Shown here piece by piece: positions 15,457-23,877 of a DNA stretch of 64,000 bases; within the stretch, counting starts at the first letter, position 1; each line of letters begins with the position of its first letter. Below the pieces are notes generated by a model. It was not told where the DNA came from, searched no databases, and saw nothing but the letters and a program-made list of their open reading frames with translations. This stretch comes from Actimicrobium antarcticum (lineage in GTDB: Bacteria > Pseudomonadota > Gammaproteobacteria > Burkholderiales > Burkholderiaceae_D). The position numbers and the translations under genes were made by a program. The DNA is taken from the NCBI RefSeq assembly GCF_039536745.1, contig NZ_BAAAZE010000005.1, positions 62,001 through 126,000 of the forward strand. The letters run 5' to 3'.

Positions 15457-16977
15457 ATGAACATGGCAGATTTCAGCAAGCTCGGTGTAAAGAACCCGTT
15501 CGCAGCGCGCTACGACAACTTCATCGGTGGCAAATTCGTACCCCCTGTCAAGGGCGAGTATTTTGAAAACGTCAGCCCGATCATGGGCAAGGTCTTTTGC
15601 GAAGTGGCACGGTCGACTGCGGAAGACATCGAACTCGCACTCGATGCAGCGCACGCCGCCAAGGCCTCCTGGGGCAAGACGTCGCTGGCCGATCGTTCCA
15701 ATATCCTGAACAAGATTGCCGATCGCATGGAAGCCAATCTGGGCATTCTGGCACTGGCCGAAACCATCGACAACGGCAAGCCGATCCGCGAAACGACGCT
15801 GGCGGATATCCCGCTGGCGATCGATCATTTCCGTTACTTTGCCGGTTGCATCCGCGCCCAGGAAGGCAGCGTGTCGCAGATCGATGCTGAGACCTATGCC
15901 TATCACTACCATGAGCCACTCGGCGTGGTTGGCCAGATCATTCCGTGGAATTTCCCGATCCTGATGGCGGTGTGGAAACTGGCGCCGGCACTGGCGGCCG
16001 GCAACTGCGTGGTGTTGAAGCCGGCAGAGCAAACACCTGCATCGATCATGGTCATGATGGACCTGATCAAAGACTTGCTGCCACCAGGCGTACTGAACAT
16101 CGTCAACGGTTTTGGTCTGGAATGCGGCAAGCCACTGGCATCGAACAAGCGTATCGCCAAGATCGCCTTCACCGGCGAAACCGGCACCGGTCGCTTGATC
16201 ATGCAATACGCCGCACAGAACCTGATCCCGGTGACGCTGGAGCTGGGCGGCAAATCGCCGAACATCTTCTTTGCCGACGTGATGGACCACGATGACGCCT
16301 TCTTTGACAAGTGCCTTGAAGGCTTCTCGATGTTTGCGCTGAACCAGGGTGAAGTCTGCACCTGCCCGTCGCGCGTGCTGATCCAGGAATCGATTTACGA
16401 CCGTTTCATGGAGCGTGCGCTCAAGCGCGTTGCCGCCATCAAGCAGGGCAATCCGCTGGAAATGTCGACCATGATCGGTGCGCAAGCGTCGCATGAGCAA
16501 CTCGAAAAAATCCTGTCGTACCTCGATATCGGCAAGCAGGAAGGCGCCAAGTGCCTCATCGGTGGCGAGCGTCAGAACTTTGAAGGCGATCTGGCGGGCG
16601 GTTACTACGTTCAGCCAACCGTGTTCCAGGGGAATAACAAGATGCGTGTTTTCCAGGAAGAGATCTTCGGGCCGGTCGTGTCGGTGACCACCTTCAAGGA
16701 CGAAGAAGAGGCGCTGGAAATCGCCAATGACACCTTGTACGGTCTCGGTTCCGGCTTGTGGACGCGTGACGGTTCACGCGCCTTCCGCGTCGGTCGTGGG
16801 ATTCAGGCCGGTCGGGTCTGGACCAACTGTTATCACCTGTATCCGGCCCATGCCGCGTTCGGTGGTTACAAGCAGTCCGGTATCGGCCGCGAAAACCACA
16901 AGATGATGCTCGATCATTATCAGCAAACCAAAAACCTGCTGGTCAGCTACAGCCCGAACGCGCTGGGATTCTTCTGA
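15457..16977 (+). CDS. NAD-dependent aldehyde dehydrogenase (ExaC/AldB/AcoD type)
   Basis: 506 residues from the ATG at 15457 (AGGAG upstream; the frame is open earlier, from 15385). Very similar from memory to E. coli AldB and Pseudomonas ExaC: ARYDNFIGGKFV, DNGKPIRETTLADIPLAIDHFRYFA, GQIIPWNFP, TLELGGKSPNIFFADV (general-base Glu), NQGEVCTCPSR (catalytic Cys), and C-terminal HAAFGGYKQSGIGRE. It oxidises acetaldehyde or similar short aldehydes to acids in the cytoplasm, the step after the periplasmic alcohol dehydrogenase encoded downstream. Controlled by its own sigma-54 promoter. Followed by two hairpins and DUF779. Confidence 0.93.
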   Translation: MNMADFSKLGVKNPFAARYDNFIGGKFVPPVKGEYFENVSPIMGKVFCEVARSTAEDIELALDAAHAAKASWGKTSLADRSNILNKIADRMEANLGILALAETIDNGKPIRETTLADIPLAIDHFRYFAGCIRAQEGSVSQIDAETYAYHYHEPLGVVGQIIPWNFPILMAVWKLAPALAAGNCVVLKPAEQTPASIMVMMDLIKDLLPPGVLNIVNGFGLECGKPLASNKRIAKIAFTGETGTGRLIMQYAAQNLIPVTLELGGKSPNIFFADVMDHDDAFFDKCLEGFSMFALNQGEVCTCPSRVLIQESIYDRFMERALKRVAAIKQGNPLEMSTMIGAQASHEQLEKILSYLDIGKQEGAKCLIGGERQNFEGDLAGGYYVQPTVFQGNNKMRVFQEEIFGPVVSVTTFKDEEEALEIANDTLYGLGSGLWTRDGSRAFRVGRGIQAGRVWTNCYHLYPAHAAFGGYKQSGIGRENHKMMLDHYQQTKNLLVSYSPNALGFF

Positions 16978-17002
16978 TTCAGCATTCGGCATGAGTCCGC
17001 TC

Positions 17003-17041
17003 CAGACAGTTGCGTCCTGCTATCAGGACGCGGATTGTCTG
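17003..17041 (+). other. compound stem-loop after aldehyde dehydrogenase
   Basis: Outer stem CAGACA/TGTCTG and perfect inner stem GCGTCCTG-CTAT-CAGGACGC (17012-17031), about 25 bases after the stop codon. No T-tract; probably a 3'-end protecting or pausing structure ahead of the terminator that follows. Confidence 0.5.
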
Positions 17042-17069
17042 CAGCATGATCGATAGTGCGACACCATCA

Positions 17070-17106
17070 CCGCCCGGCCTGACAGCATCAGCCCGGGCGG
17101 TTTTTT
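17070..17106 (+). terminator. intrinsic terminator between aldehyde dehydrogenase and DUF779
   Basis: CCGCCCGG / CCGGGCGG stem, 15-nt loop, then six Ts. It ends only ~16 bases before the DUF779 start codon, so DUF779 is expressed by read-through or from a promoter I do not see. Confidence 0.88.
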
Positions 17107-17121
17107 CATAGCGAGGAAATC

Positions 17122-17508
17122 ATGACAGGCAACAGAGTCGATCGGGTCATCGCGACCGACAGTGCGCTGGAATTACTGGCGACGCTGCGCGCAAAATACG
17201 GACCGGTCATGTTCTTTCAGTCAGGCGGATGTTGCGATGGCAGTTCGCCCTTGCTGTATGCGCAGGGCGAGTTTCCGATCAGCGATAACGATGTCTATCT
17301 CGGTAATCTGGACCAGACACCGTTCTACATGGGGCATGACCAGTTCGAGTACTGGAAGCACACCCAGCTGATCATCGATGTGGTGGCCGGAATGGGTGGC
17401 ATGTTCTCGCTGGATAACGGCACCGGCAAGCGCTTTTTGACGCGCTCGCGGCTGTTTTCGAATGACGAAAACACGGCGCTGGAGAGCATCGTCTTGCAGC
17501 GACCATGA
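17122..17508 (+). CDS. DUF779 family protein
   Basis: 128 residues, usual family length. Contains the family's conserved FFQSGGCCDGSSPLLYAQGEF, NDVYLGNL...PFYMGHDQFEYWKHTQLIIDV and C-terminal F-LTRSR-F. DUF779 genes are repeatedly found beside acetaldehyde dehydrogenases; function unknown, and the paired Cys could bind metal or be redox active. GAGGA lies upstream of the ATG. A terminator separates it from the aldehyde dehydrogenase gene. Confidence 0.85.
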   Translation: MTGNRVDRVIATDSALELLATLRAKYGPVMFFQSGGCCDGSSPLLYAQGEFPISDNDVYLGNLDQTPFYMGHDQFEYWKHTQLIIDVVAGMGGMFSLDNGTGKRFLTRSRLFSNDENTALESIVLQRP

Positions 17509-17640
17509 TGCGAGGCAGGATAGCGTTGTGCTGTTCTGCGGGTTGTATTGTTTTGCAACAGTGAACTTTTTTGACGCAACAGGTTGCGCGCAAAGTGGTG
17601 GTTTTCGGATGAATTCAGTCTGTTTTCCGCCGTCAATCGA

Positions 17641-17655
17641 TGGCACGCCGCTTGC
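17641..17655 (+). promoter_or_regulatory. sigma-54 promoter of the PQQ alcohol dehydrogenase
   Basis: TGGCAC-GCCGC-TTGC, exact consensus, 78 bases before the start codon. Upstream at 17571-17580 lies TTGACGCAAC, a 10-mer also found before the pedF promoter (23263-23272), a possible activator element. TGTT-TTGC-AACA at 17549-17560 is another small dyad. Confidence 0.88.
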
Positions 17656-17732
17656 CTATACAGCATCAGGCTTGATTTGATCGGCACAGACCGATTGCCA
17701 ACCTGATCGCGTTTCAATAACCGGAGGAGCAT

Positions 17733-19496
17733 ATGTACAAGAAATTGTTGGGGACACTAGTGTTAAGCGCGCTGTCGAGCATGTCGGCGACAGCCGCAGG
17801 CGTGACGGATGCCATGATCGTCAACGACGCCAAGTCGGGCGACGACGTCCTGTCGTACGGAATGGGAACCGAAGGCCAGCGCTATTCGTCGCTGACCCAG
17901 CTCAATACCAAAACCGTTGCTGGCCTGGTGCCGGCATGGTCGTTCTCGTTTGGTGGCGAAAAGCAGCGCGGTCAGGAATCACAACCGGTGGTGTACAACG
18001 GCCGCATGTTCGTGACAGGTTCGTACTCGCGTATCTATGCGCTGGACGTCAAGACCGGGGCCAAGATCTGGAAGTACGAACACCGCCTGCCGGAAGGCAT
18101 CATGCCTTGCTGCGACGTGGTCAACCGCGGCGCTGCGCTGTTCGGCAACCTGGTCATTTTCAGCACCCTCGATGCCCAGCTGATCGCGCTGGATCAGGCC
18201 ACCGGTAACGTGGTCTGGAAAGAAAAGATCGATGACTACGCAGCCGGCTACTCCAACACGGCGGCACCGCTGATCGCCAAGGGCATGTTGCTCACCGGCG
18301 TATCCGGTGGCGAATTCGGCGTGGTCGGACGGGTTGAAGCGCGTGATCCGATGACCGGCAAACTGGTCTGGATGCGTCCGACCGTCGAAGGCCACATGGG
18401 CTACAAGTACGACAAGGATGGCAAGAAAACCGAAATCGGCATCTCCGGCACCACCAACGCCACCTGGCCTGGCGAACTCTGGAAAACCGGCGGCGCGGCG
18501 ACCTGGCTGGGCGGCACTTACGATCAGTCGACCGGTCTGGCGTACTTCGGTACGGGTAACCCGTCGCCATGGAACAGCCATCTGCGTCCGGGCGATAATC
18601 TGTTCTCGTCATCGACAGTGGCACTCGACGTCATGACTGGCGAGATCAAGTGGCACTACCAGACCACGCCGCATGACGGCTGGGACTACGATGGCGTCAA
18701 CGAGTTCATCACCTTCGACATGGGCGGCAAGCGCATGGGCGGCAAGGCTGACCGTAACGGCTTTTTCTACGTGATGGATGCGAAAAACGGCAAGCTCGAA
18801 AACGCTTTTCCGTTCGTCAAGAAAATCACCTGGGCCAGCAGCATCGACCTGAAAACCGGTCGTCCGAACTACATCGAAGCTGGCCGTCCTGGCGATCCGA
18901 CCAAGGGTACCGATGGCAAGAAAGGCGCAACGGTCTACGCTGCACCTTCCTTCCTCGGTGGCAAAAACCAGATGCCGATGGCGTACAGCCCGAAGACCAA
19001 TCTGTTCTATGTGCCTGCCAACGAATGGGCCATGGAAATCTGGAATGAGCCGGTCGGCTACAAAAAAGGTGCCGCTTACCTGGGCGCCGGTTTCACAATC
19101 AAGACCGTTAACGACGACTACATCGGCGCACTGCGCGCGATGGACCCAAAGACCGGCAAGATCGTCTGGGAAAACAAGAACGTCGCGCCGCTGTGGGGTG
19201 GTGTCATGTCCACCGCCGGCGACCTGGTGTTCTACGGTACGCCTGAAGGCTTCCTGAAAGCAGTCGATGCACGCACCGGCAAAGATCTCTGGAAATTCCA
19301 GACCGGCTCTGGCGTCGTGGCGCCTCCGATCACCTGGATGGATGGTGGTGTGCAATACGTGGCAGTCGTATCGGGCTGGGGTGGTGCAGTGCCGCTGTGG
19401 GGCGGTGACGTGGCTGCCAAGGTCAACTACCTTGAGCAGGGTGGTTCGGTCTGGGTGTTCAAGTTGGCCGGATCGACCAAGGTCGCATCGAAATAA
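17733..19496 (+). CDS. PQQ-dependent alcohol dehydrogenase, lanthanide-type active site
   Basis: 587 residues with signal peptide (cleavage near residue 22) and an eight-bladed quinoprotein propeller; GGAGGAG before the ATG. Visible active-site residues: vicinal Cys126-Cys127 (MPCCD) that clamp PQQ, metal ligands Glu194 (SGGEFG) and Asn276 (GTGNPSPW), catalytic Asp318 and Asp320 in HDGWDYDG. In calcium enzymes (MxaF, ExaA) the position two after the catalytic Asp is Ala, Ser or Thr. Asp there (DYD) marks lanthanide-dependent XoxF and ExaF/PedH enzymes, so this is predicted to use a rare-earth ion. Likely substrates are ethanol and other primary alcohols; periplasmic, electrons to cytochrome PedF. 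No heme domain is fused. Confidence 0.92.
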   Translation: MYKKLLGTLVLSALSSMSATAAGVTDAMIVNDAKSGDDVLSYGMGTEGQRYSSLTQLNTKTVAGLVPAWSFSFGGEKQRGQESQPVVYNGRMFVTGSYSRIYALDVKTGAKIWKYEHRLPEGIMPCCDVVNRGAALFGNLVIFSTLDAQLIALDQATGNVVWKEKIDDYAAGYSNTAAPLIAKGMLLTGVSGGEFGVVGRVEARDPMTGKLVWMRPTVEGHMGYKYDKDGKKTEIGISGTTNATWPGELWKTGGAATWLGGTYDQSTGLAYFGTGNPSPWNSHLRPGDNLFSSSTVALDVMTGEIKWHYQTTPHDGWDYDGVNEFITFDMGGKRMGGKADRNGFFYVMDAKNGKLENAFPFVKKITWASSIDLKTGRPNYIEAGRPGDPTKGTDGKKGATVYAAPSFLGGKNQMPMAYSPKTNLFYVPANEWAMEIWNEPVGYKKGAAYLGAGFTIKTVNDDYIGALRAMDPKTGKIVWENKNVAPLWGGVMSTAGDLVFYGTPEGFLKAVDARTGKDLWKFQTGSGVVAPPITWMDGGVQYVAVVSGWGGAVPLWGGDVAAKVNYLEQGGSVWVFKLAGSTKVASK

Positions 19497-19546
19497 GTTG
19501 AAGGCGTTGTCCGGGTGCGCCGTGCTGGCGTTATCCGGGTTGCTGA

Positions 19547-19585
19547 AAAATGGTCAGTGGAGAAATCCGCTGGCCATTTTTTTTG
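19547..19585 (+). terminator. intrinsic terminator of the alcohol dehydrogenase gene
   Basis: AAATGGTCAGTGG / CCGCTGGCCATTT stem (with G-T pairs), 6-nt loop, followed by a run of eight or more Ts, about 50 bases after the stop codon. Confidence 0.9.
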
Positions 19586-19674
19586 TTTGAAAGTGAGCGT
19601 GGTGCAAGCGTCTACGGCGAGCCAAGGCGTGAACATCCGTCACGTCATCCAGCCATTGTCGCGTCGTTGCCGAG

Positions 19675-21165
19675 TTGTAGATTGCGCTGCAAAGTTCAAC
19701 ATGCGTCAGGCTTCCGGCGAGGTTGGCGGCTCACCGTCCTCCGTCAGCCGTCAGCCGTCTGCGGTCCGCTGCCCGCTGTTTGTGGCTTGCGGTAGCTAAA
19801 ACGGGTTGCGCTCCGTTGATGCAAGCCGGGGGCGGCCCGGCAGCCGGTCACTTCTTTTTGCTTCGCCAAAAAGCAGTTTTGTAGGTTGGGCTGCGAAGCC
19901 CAACATGCGTCAAGTTGCTTTCCGGGTCGCCACAGCGCGCGGTCTGCGGTGGCTAAAACGGGTTGCGCTCCGTTGATGCAAGCCGGGGGCGGCCCGGCAG
20001 CCGGTCACTTCTTTTTGCTTCGCCAAAAAGCAGTAACCAAGAAAAAGGCGACCGCTAGACCGCTGCCCTGCGGGTTCCCAAAAACCGGGTACGGCAAGAG
20101 GGAAGCCCGCAAACTCGCTTCGCTCAGACAGTGCGGGCTTCTGATCCTCTTGCCGTACCCGGTTTTTGGCAGCGATCTTTTTATGCGGAATTCAACGTCA
20201 AAACCAAGCCCAGCCTTGAAACCAGCGAGATGGTCGTGCTCGCTTTGCGCGAGAAAACTTCCTCGTCGTGATCGACATCGACTTCAAAACCAACCTCAAA
20301 ACCAACATCAAAACCAACATCAAAACCAACGTCAAAACCAACATCAAAACCGACATCAAAACTAACGTCAAAACCAACGTCAAAAACCAAAACCTACAAG
20401 GCTTTTACAAGCCATCTTTCTCGCGCAAAGCGAGCACGACCATGATCGAATCACCAAGGCTGGGCTTGGTTTTGACCTTGAATTCCGCATAAAAGGCCGC
20501 TGCCAAATACCGTGTCCGGGCAGGGGATAAGAGGGCCGCACTGTCTGAGGTGTAGCAGGGGTTTCGGATCGCATGCGATCCGCCTGCGGAACGGGATCCG
20601 CTTGCAAGCGGATCTGCGCCCTGCAAGGGCAGCGAGTTTGCGGCCCTCCCCCTGACCGGGCACGGTATTTGGGAACCCGCAGGGCAGCGGTCTAGCGGTC
20701 GCCTTTTTTTGCTTACTTTATTTTGGCGAAGCAAAAAAAGTGAGCGGCTGCCGGGCCGCACCCGGCTTGCATCAACGGAGCGCAACCCGTTTTAGCTACC
20801 GCCGACCGCCGACCGCCGACCGCCGACCGCGCGTCGTGGCGACCCGCAAAGCAACCTGACGCATGTTGGGCTTCGCAGCCCAACCTACGACCCTGGGCTT
20901 GGTTTTGACCTTGAATTCCGCATAAAAAGATCGCTGCCAAATACCGTGTCCGGGCAGGGGATAAGAGGGCCGCACTGTTTGAGCGCAGCGAGTTTGCGGC
21001 CCTCCCCCTGACCGGGCGCGGTATTTGGGAAGCCGCAGGGCAGCGGTCTTGCGGTCGCCTTTTTCTTGGTTACTGCTTTTTGGCGAAGCAAAAAGAGGTG
21101 ACCGGCTGCCGGGCCGCCCCCGGCTTGCATCAACGGAGCGCAACCGCTTTAGCAACCGCAAGCCC
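19675..21165. repeat. giant palindromic repeat element, copy B (compound)
   Basis: Core palindrome 19881-20888. It is preceded by a truncated left arm (~19675-19877, joined at GCAGTTTTGTAGG) and followed by an extra right arm (20892-21165) lacking the tip. The centre carries eight units of the 12-bp repeat TCAAAACCAAC[A/C/G] at 20284-20379 with rare substitutions. The right arm's hairpin loop contains an ~80-bp insert (about 20550-20629) made of palindromes. GACCGCC heptamers are repeated near 20800-20830. It fills the interval between the alcohol dehydrogenase and its probable regulator; reading frames in it (e.g. 19886-20365, 20405-20785) are by-products. Confidence 0.9.
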
Positions 21166-21172
21166 ACCCAAT

Positions 21173-23191
21173 TCAGGGATGAATTTTCCGGTAAATCGTA
21201 TTGCGCGACACGCCCAGCGCCCGTGCCGTGGCCGAAACATTGCCATCATGCGCTGCCAGTGATTGCTGGATCATGGAAAGCTCGACGTCTTCCAGCGTGG
21301 CCGTGTCGCTCATGGCCAGTGCGCCAGCCGGCTTCTCCAGGACCGCGACGGCCAGCGCGACATCGTCGAGGAAGTCATCCGGCAAATGCTCCATGCGGAT
21401 CTCATGGTCAGCCCCCGCCATCACCATCGCCGTACGCATCAGGTTGGTCAGCTGGCGGAAATTGCCGGGCCAGTTGTGCACGCGGAACAGCTGCATGATC
21501 TCCGGCGCGATCGTGAAATGGATGCCATTGCCTTCGGCCGCCAGCAGTTTCTCGATGACGACATCGAGGTCGGTGCGATCACGCAGCGGCGGCAGGCGCA
21601 CCACCAGTCCGTTGAGGCGGTAATACAGGTCATCGCGGAATTCATTGCGCGCAATCATGTCGCGCAAATTCCTGTTGGTCGCACAGGTCAGGGCGACATT
21701 CACCGGAATCGATTTGCTGCTGCCCAACGGCGTGACCATGCGTTCCTGCAGCACGCGCAACAGGCGCGCCTGCAGGTTCAGCGGCATGTCGCCAATTTCA
21801 TCAAGGAAGAGCGAGCCACCATTGGCCTGCAGGATCTTGCCGATGCTGCCTTTCTTGCGCGCGCCGGTGAAGGCGCCGTCTTCGTAGCCGAACAGTTCGG
21901 ATTCGATCAACGTTTCGGGAATCGAGGCGCAGTTGACGGCGACGAACGGGCCAGCCTTGCGTGGCGAATCATTGTGGATGGCTTGCGCGAGCAGTTCCTT
22001 GCCGGTGCCGGTCTCGCCAGTGATCAGGATCGAGATATCGCGGCCGATGACTTTTTTGAGTTTGTCGATGACGACAGCGACGTGCTCGTCGCCGGTGTTG
22101 AGGTAGCGCAGGCTGGACAGCCGCGCCTTGCTTTGTTCGTGGCTGCTGGGTGCCGACGCTGCCGCTGCGGCTGCGGCTGCCGCATCTGGCTGACGCGCGT
22201 TGCCGGAAGCGTGCTGGAAACTCGTGTTCGGCAGGCGCAGGTCGGAGCACTTGGCATAGACCCGCACACCGCTATGCATGCACAGTTCAAGCAGGCCCGG
22301 CGAGGCCGTCCGGTAATGGTCCATCAAGGCCGAAATCGGCAGGCCGAACAGTGAACTGAACGTGTGCGTTTGCAGCGCCGACATCGGCAATCCCAACTGG
22401 AACAAGCCGCTGCGACTGGCCGACAGGAAGCGTCCGCCCGGCGTAAAACTGGCGATCCCCTCCATCAAGGTGCCGAGAAATTCCGGTCGACTGTGAAAGC
22501 TCAGCTTGATCGCATCCTGATAGGCCGCCGCAAACAACTGGTTCTCGATCATCTGCGCCGACATGCGCACCAGCGCCATCGTGTGCTTGTGAAAATTACG
22601 CTGGTCGCCGGTGACGTCGAGCACACCGACGACATTGCCCATCACGTCGAAAATCGGCGCTGCCGAGCAGGTCAGGAAGCGGTTGGCATCCAGATAGTGC
22701 TGGTCGGCGTGGATGATGGTCGGTGCTTTTTCGGCGATGGCAGTGCCGATCGCGTTGGTGCCTTTGCTTTGTTCGGACCAGGTCACGCCGGGTGTCAACG
22801 CGACCCTATCGGCTTTTTCCAGAAAATCGGCATCGCCCAGCGTATGAATGATCAGTCCATGGACATCGGTCAGGATCACCATGTTATGGGTGTTGATGAT
22901 CTGCTCGTAGAGCGTCTCCATCACCGGTGCAGCATGGCTGTGCAGCATGCGGTTCTGCTCCAGCACGAGCGTCAGGTCGGCCCGGCCGAGCGGATTGTAG
23001 TCCGGCGTGGCGGACTTGGGGATGCCGTAGCCGGCAGAGCGTTCGTGGGCTTGTTCGATCATGATGTTGTCGGGAATTGCAGGAACCGTGCCATGCGTTT
23101 CCTTGCTGGCGATGGCGCGTAACCGGACTAATTGATCGCGTGTGCCGAGCTGCGCACTAAGCGCTGCGTGCTTGTCGCTAATGTCTTGCAT
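21173..23191 (-). CDS. sigma-54-dependent activator, AcoR type
   Basis: 672 residues from the ATG at 23191 (GGAGA upstream). The open frame continues to 23383, but that would overlap pedF. Domains: N-terminal GAF-like sensor (~60-230, with VILTDVHGLIIHTLGD and KGTNAIGTAI typical of AcoR), an Ala-rich linker, and an AAA+ domain. The AAA+ domain has Walker A GETGTGKE near residue 390 and GAFTGA near 437, the loop that contacts sigma-54. A Fis-type HTH (NVSATARALGVSRNTIYRKI) is at the extreme C-terminus. Divergent from pedF. The four sigma-54 promoters nearby make it the likely activator of the alcohol-oxidation genes. The inducer is unknown; relatives respond to acetoin or alcohols. Confidence 0.9.
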   Translation of the reverse strand: MQDISDKHAALSAQLGTRDQLVRLRAIASKETHGTVPAIPDNIMIEQAHERSAGYGIPKSATPDYNPLGRADLTLVLEQNRMLHSHAAPVMETLYEQIINTHNMVILTDVHGLIIHTLGDADFLEKADRVALTPGVTWSEQSKGTNAIGTAIAEKAPTIIHADQHYLDANRFLTCSAAPIFDVMGNVVGVLDVTGDQRNFHKHTMALVRMSAQMIENQLFAAAYQDAIKLSFHSRPEFLGTLMEGIASFTPGGRFLSASRSGLFQLGLPMSALQTHTFSSLFGLPISALMDHYRTASPGLLELCMHSGVRVYAKCSDLRLPNTSFQHASGNARQPDAAAAAAAAASAPSSHEQSKARLSSLRYLNTGDEHVAVVIDKLKKVIGRDISILITGETGTGKELLAQAIHNDSPRKAGPFVAVNCASIPETLIESELFGYEDGAFTGARKKGSIGKILQANGGSLFLDEIGDMPLNLQARLLRVLQERMVTPLGSSKSIPVNVALTCATNRNLRDMIARNEFRDDLYYRLNGLVVRLPPLRDRTDLDVVIEKLLAAEGNGIHFTIAPEIMQLFRVHNWPGNFRQLTNLMRTAMVMAGADHEIRMEHLPDDFLDDVALAVAVLEKPAGALAMSDTATLEDVELSMIQQSLAAHDGNVSATARALGVSRNTIYRKIHP

Positions 23192-23312
23192 GGGGCTGTC
23201 TCCTTCTTTTTTCGGGTCGTTATGCTGCCCGGTTTTGTTTCTTAATGTAGCACTGTTCCGAATTGACGCAACGTTCTTGCATGGATCGATCCGGTTTATC
23301 GCGATTGCGGTA

Positions 23313-23327
23313 TGGCACGCGCCTTGC
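23313..23327 (+). promoter_or_regulatory. sigma-54 promoter of pedF
   Basis: TGGCAC-GCGCC-TTGC, exact consensus, 36 bases before the pedF ATG. Upstream are CTGTTCC (23253-23259) and TTGACGCAAC (23263-23272), shared respectively with the aldehyde and alcohol dehydrogenase promoters. Confidence 0.88.
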
Positions 23328-23362
23328 GTTATCCGGGTACACCATTCACCGAGGCCATCCCC

Positions 23363-23854
23363 ATGAAAACGACATTCCAGCAAACTGCCCTACAACTTCT
23401 CATCGTCTCATCCACCTTGTTCAGCCTGTCCGCATTTGCCCATGGTGACGTCACGCCACAAGCGGTGGATACGTCGACACTGAAACCGCTGGGCGAAGCC
23501 TGGCGCGAAGAAAATCCCTATCGCGGCGACAAGGAAGCAATCCGCATTGGTTCGTCGGCCTACGGTCAGAATTGCGCCCGTTGCCACGGCCTCGAAGCGG
23601 TCTCCGGTGGCATTGCCCCCGACCTGCGCAAACTCGATCGTGACTGCTTCACGCAGAAGGACGAGGCCAAAAAGCAGGCTTGCTACAAAGAGAACGATGT
23701 CTACCTGCTCACCTCGGTACGTCACGGAAAAAAGCGCAATGGCGCTGTCTACATGCCACCGTTTGAAGGCATCCTGAGCCAGGAAGCGATCTGGTCGATC
23801 AAGTCGTATCTGGAAACCGTGCGCGACATGCCTGTGGTCTCGGCTAACAAATAA
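23363..23854 (+). CDS. pedF: cytochrome c550, PedF type
   Basis: 163 residues from the ATG at 23363 (GAGG upstream). Signal peptide ends at AFA/HGDVTP. A single c-type heme site C71-A-R-C74-H75 lies in SAYGQNCARCHGLEA, with an axial Met probably in VYMPPFEG. The mature N-terminus AHGDVTPQAVDT and the block GGIAPDLRKLD are characteristic of PedF, the soluble electron acceptor of quinoprotein alcohol dehydrogenases. Two further Cys (DCFTQ...QACYKE) may form a disulfide. It forms an operon with the PedG-like gene 23 bases downstream. Confidence 0.92.
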   Translation: MKTTFQQTALQLLIVSSTLFSLSAFAHGDVTPQAVDTSTLKPLGEAWREENPYRGDKEAIRIGSSAYGQNCARCHGLEAVSGGIAPDLRKLDRDCFTQKDEAKKQACYKENDVYLLTSVRHGKKRNGAVYMPPFEGILSQEAIWSIKSYLETVRDMPVVSANK

Positions 23855-23877
23855 TTGTCCACCCTGAAGGCTGTCTC

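Noticed and set aside
20284..20379. Possible CRISPR-like array
   Set aside because: The units are contiguous 12-mers without spacers and there are no cas genes.
14599..20390. DVGF-repeat peptides ending RLGLVLTLNSA in each element centre
   Set aside because: The open frame follows from a 12-bp repeat and the symmetric arms; no initiation signal or family support. Kept only as a finding about repeat-number variation.
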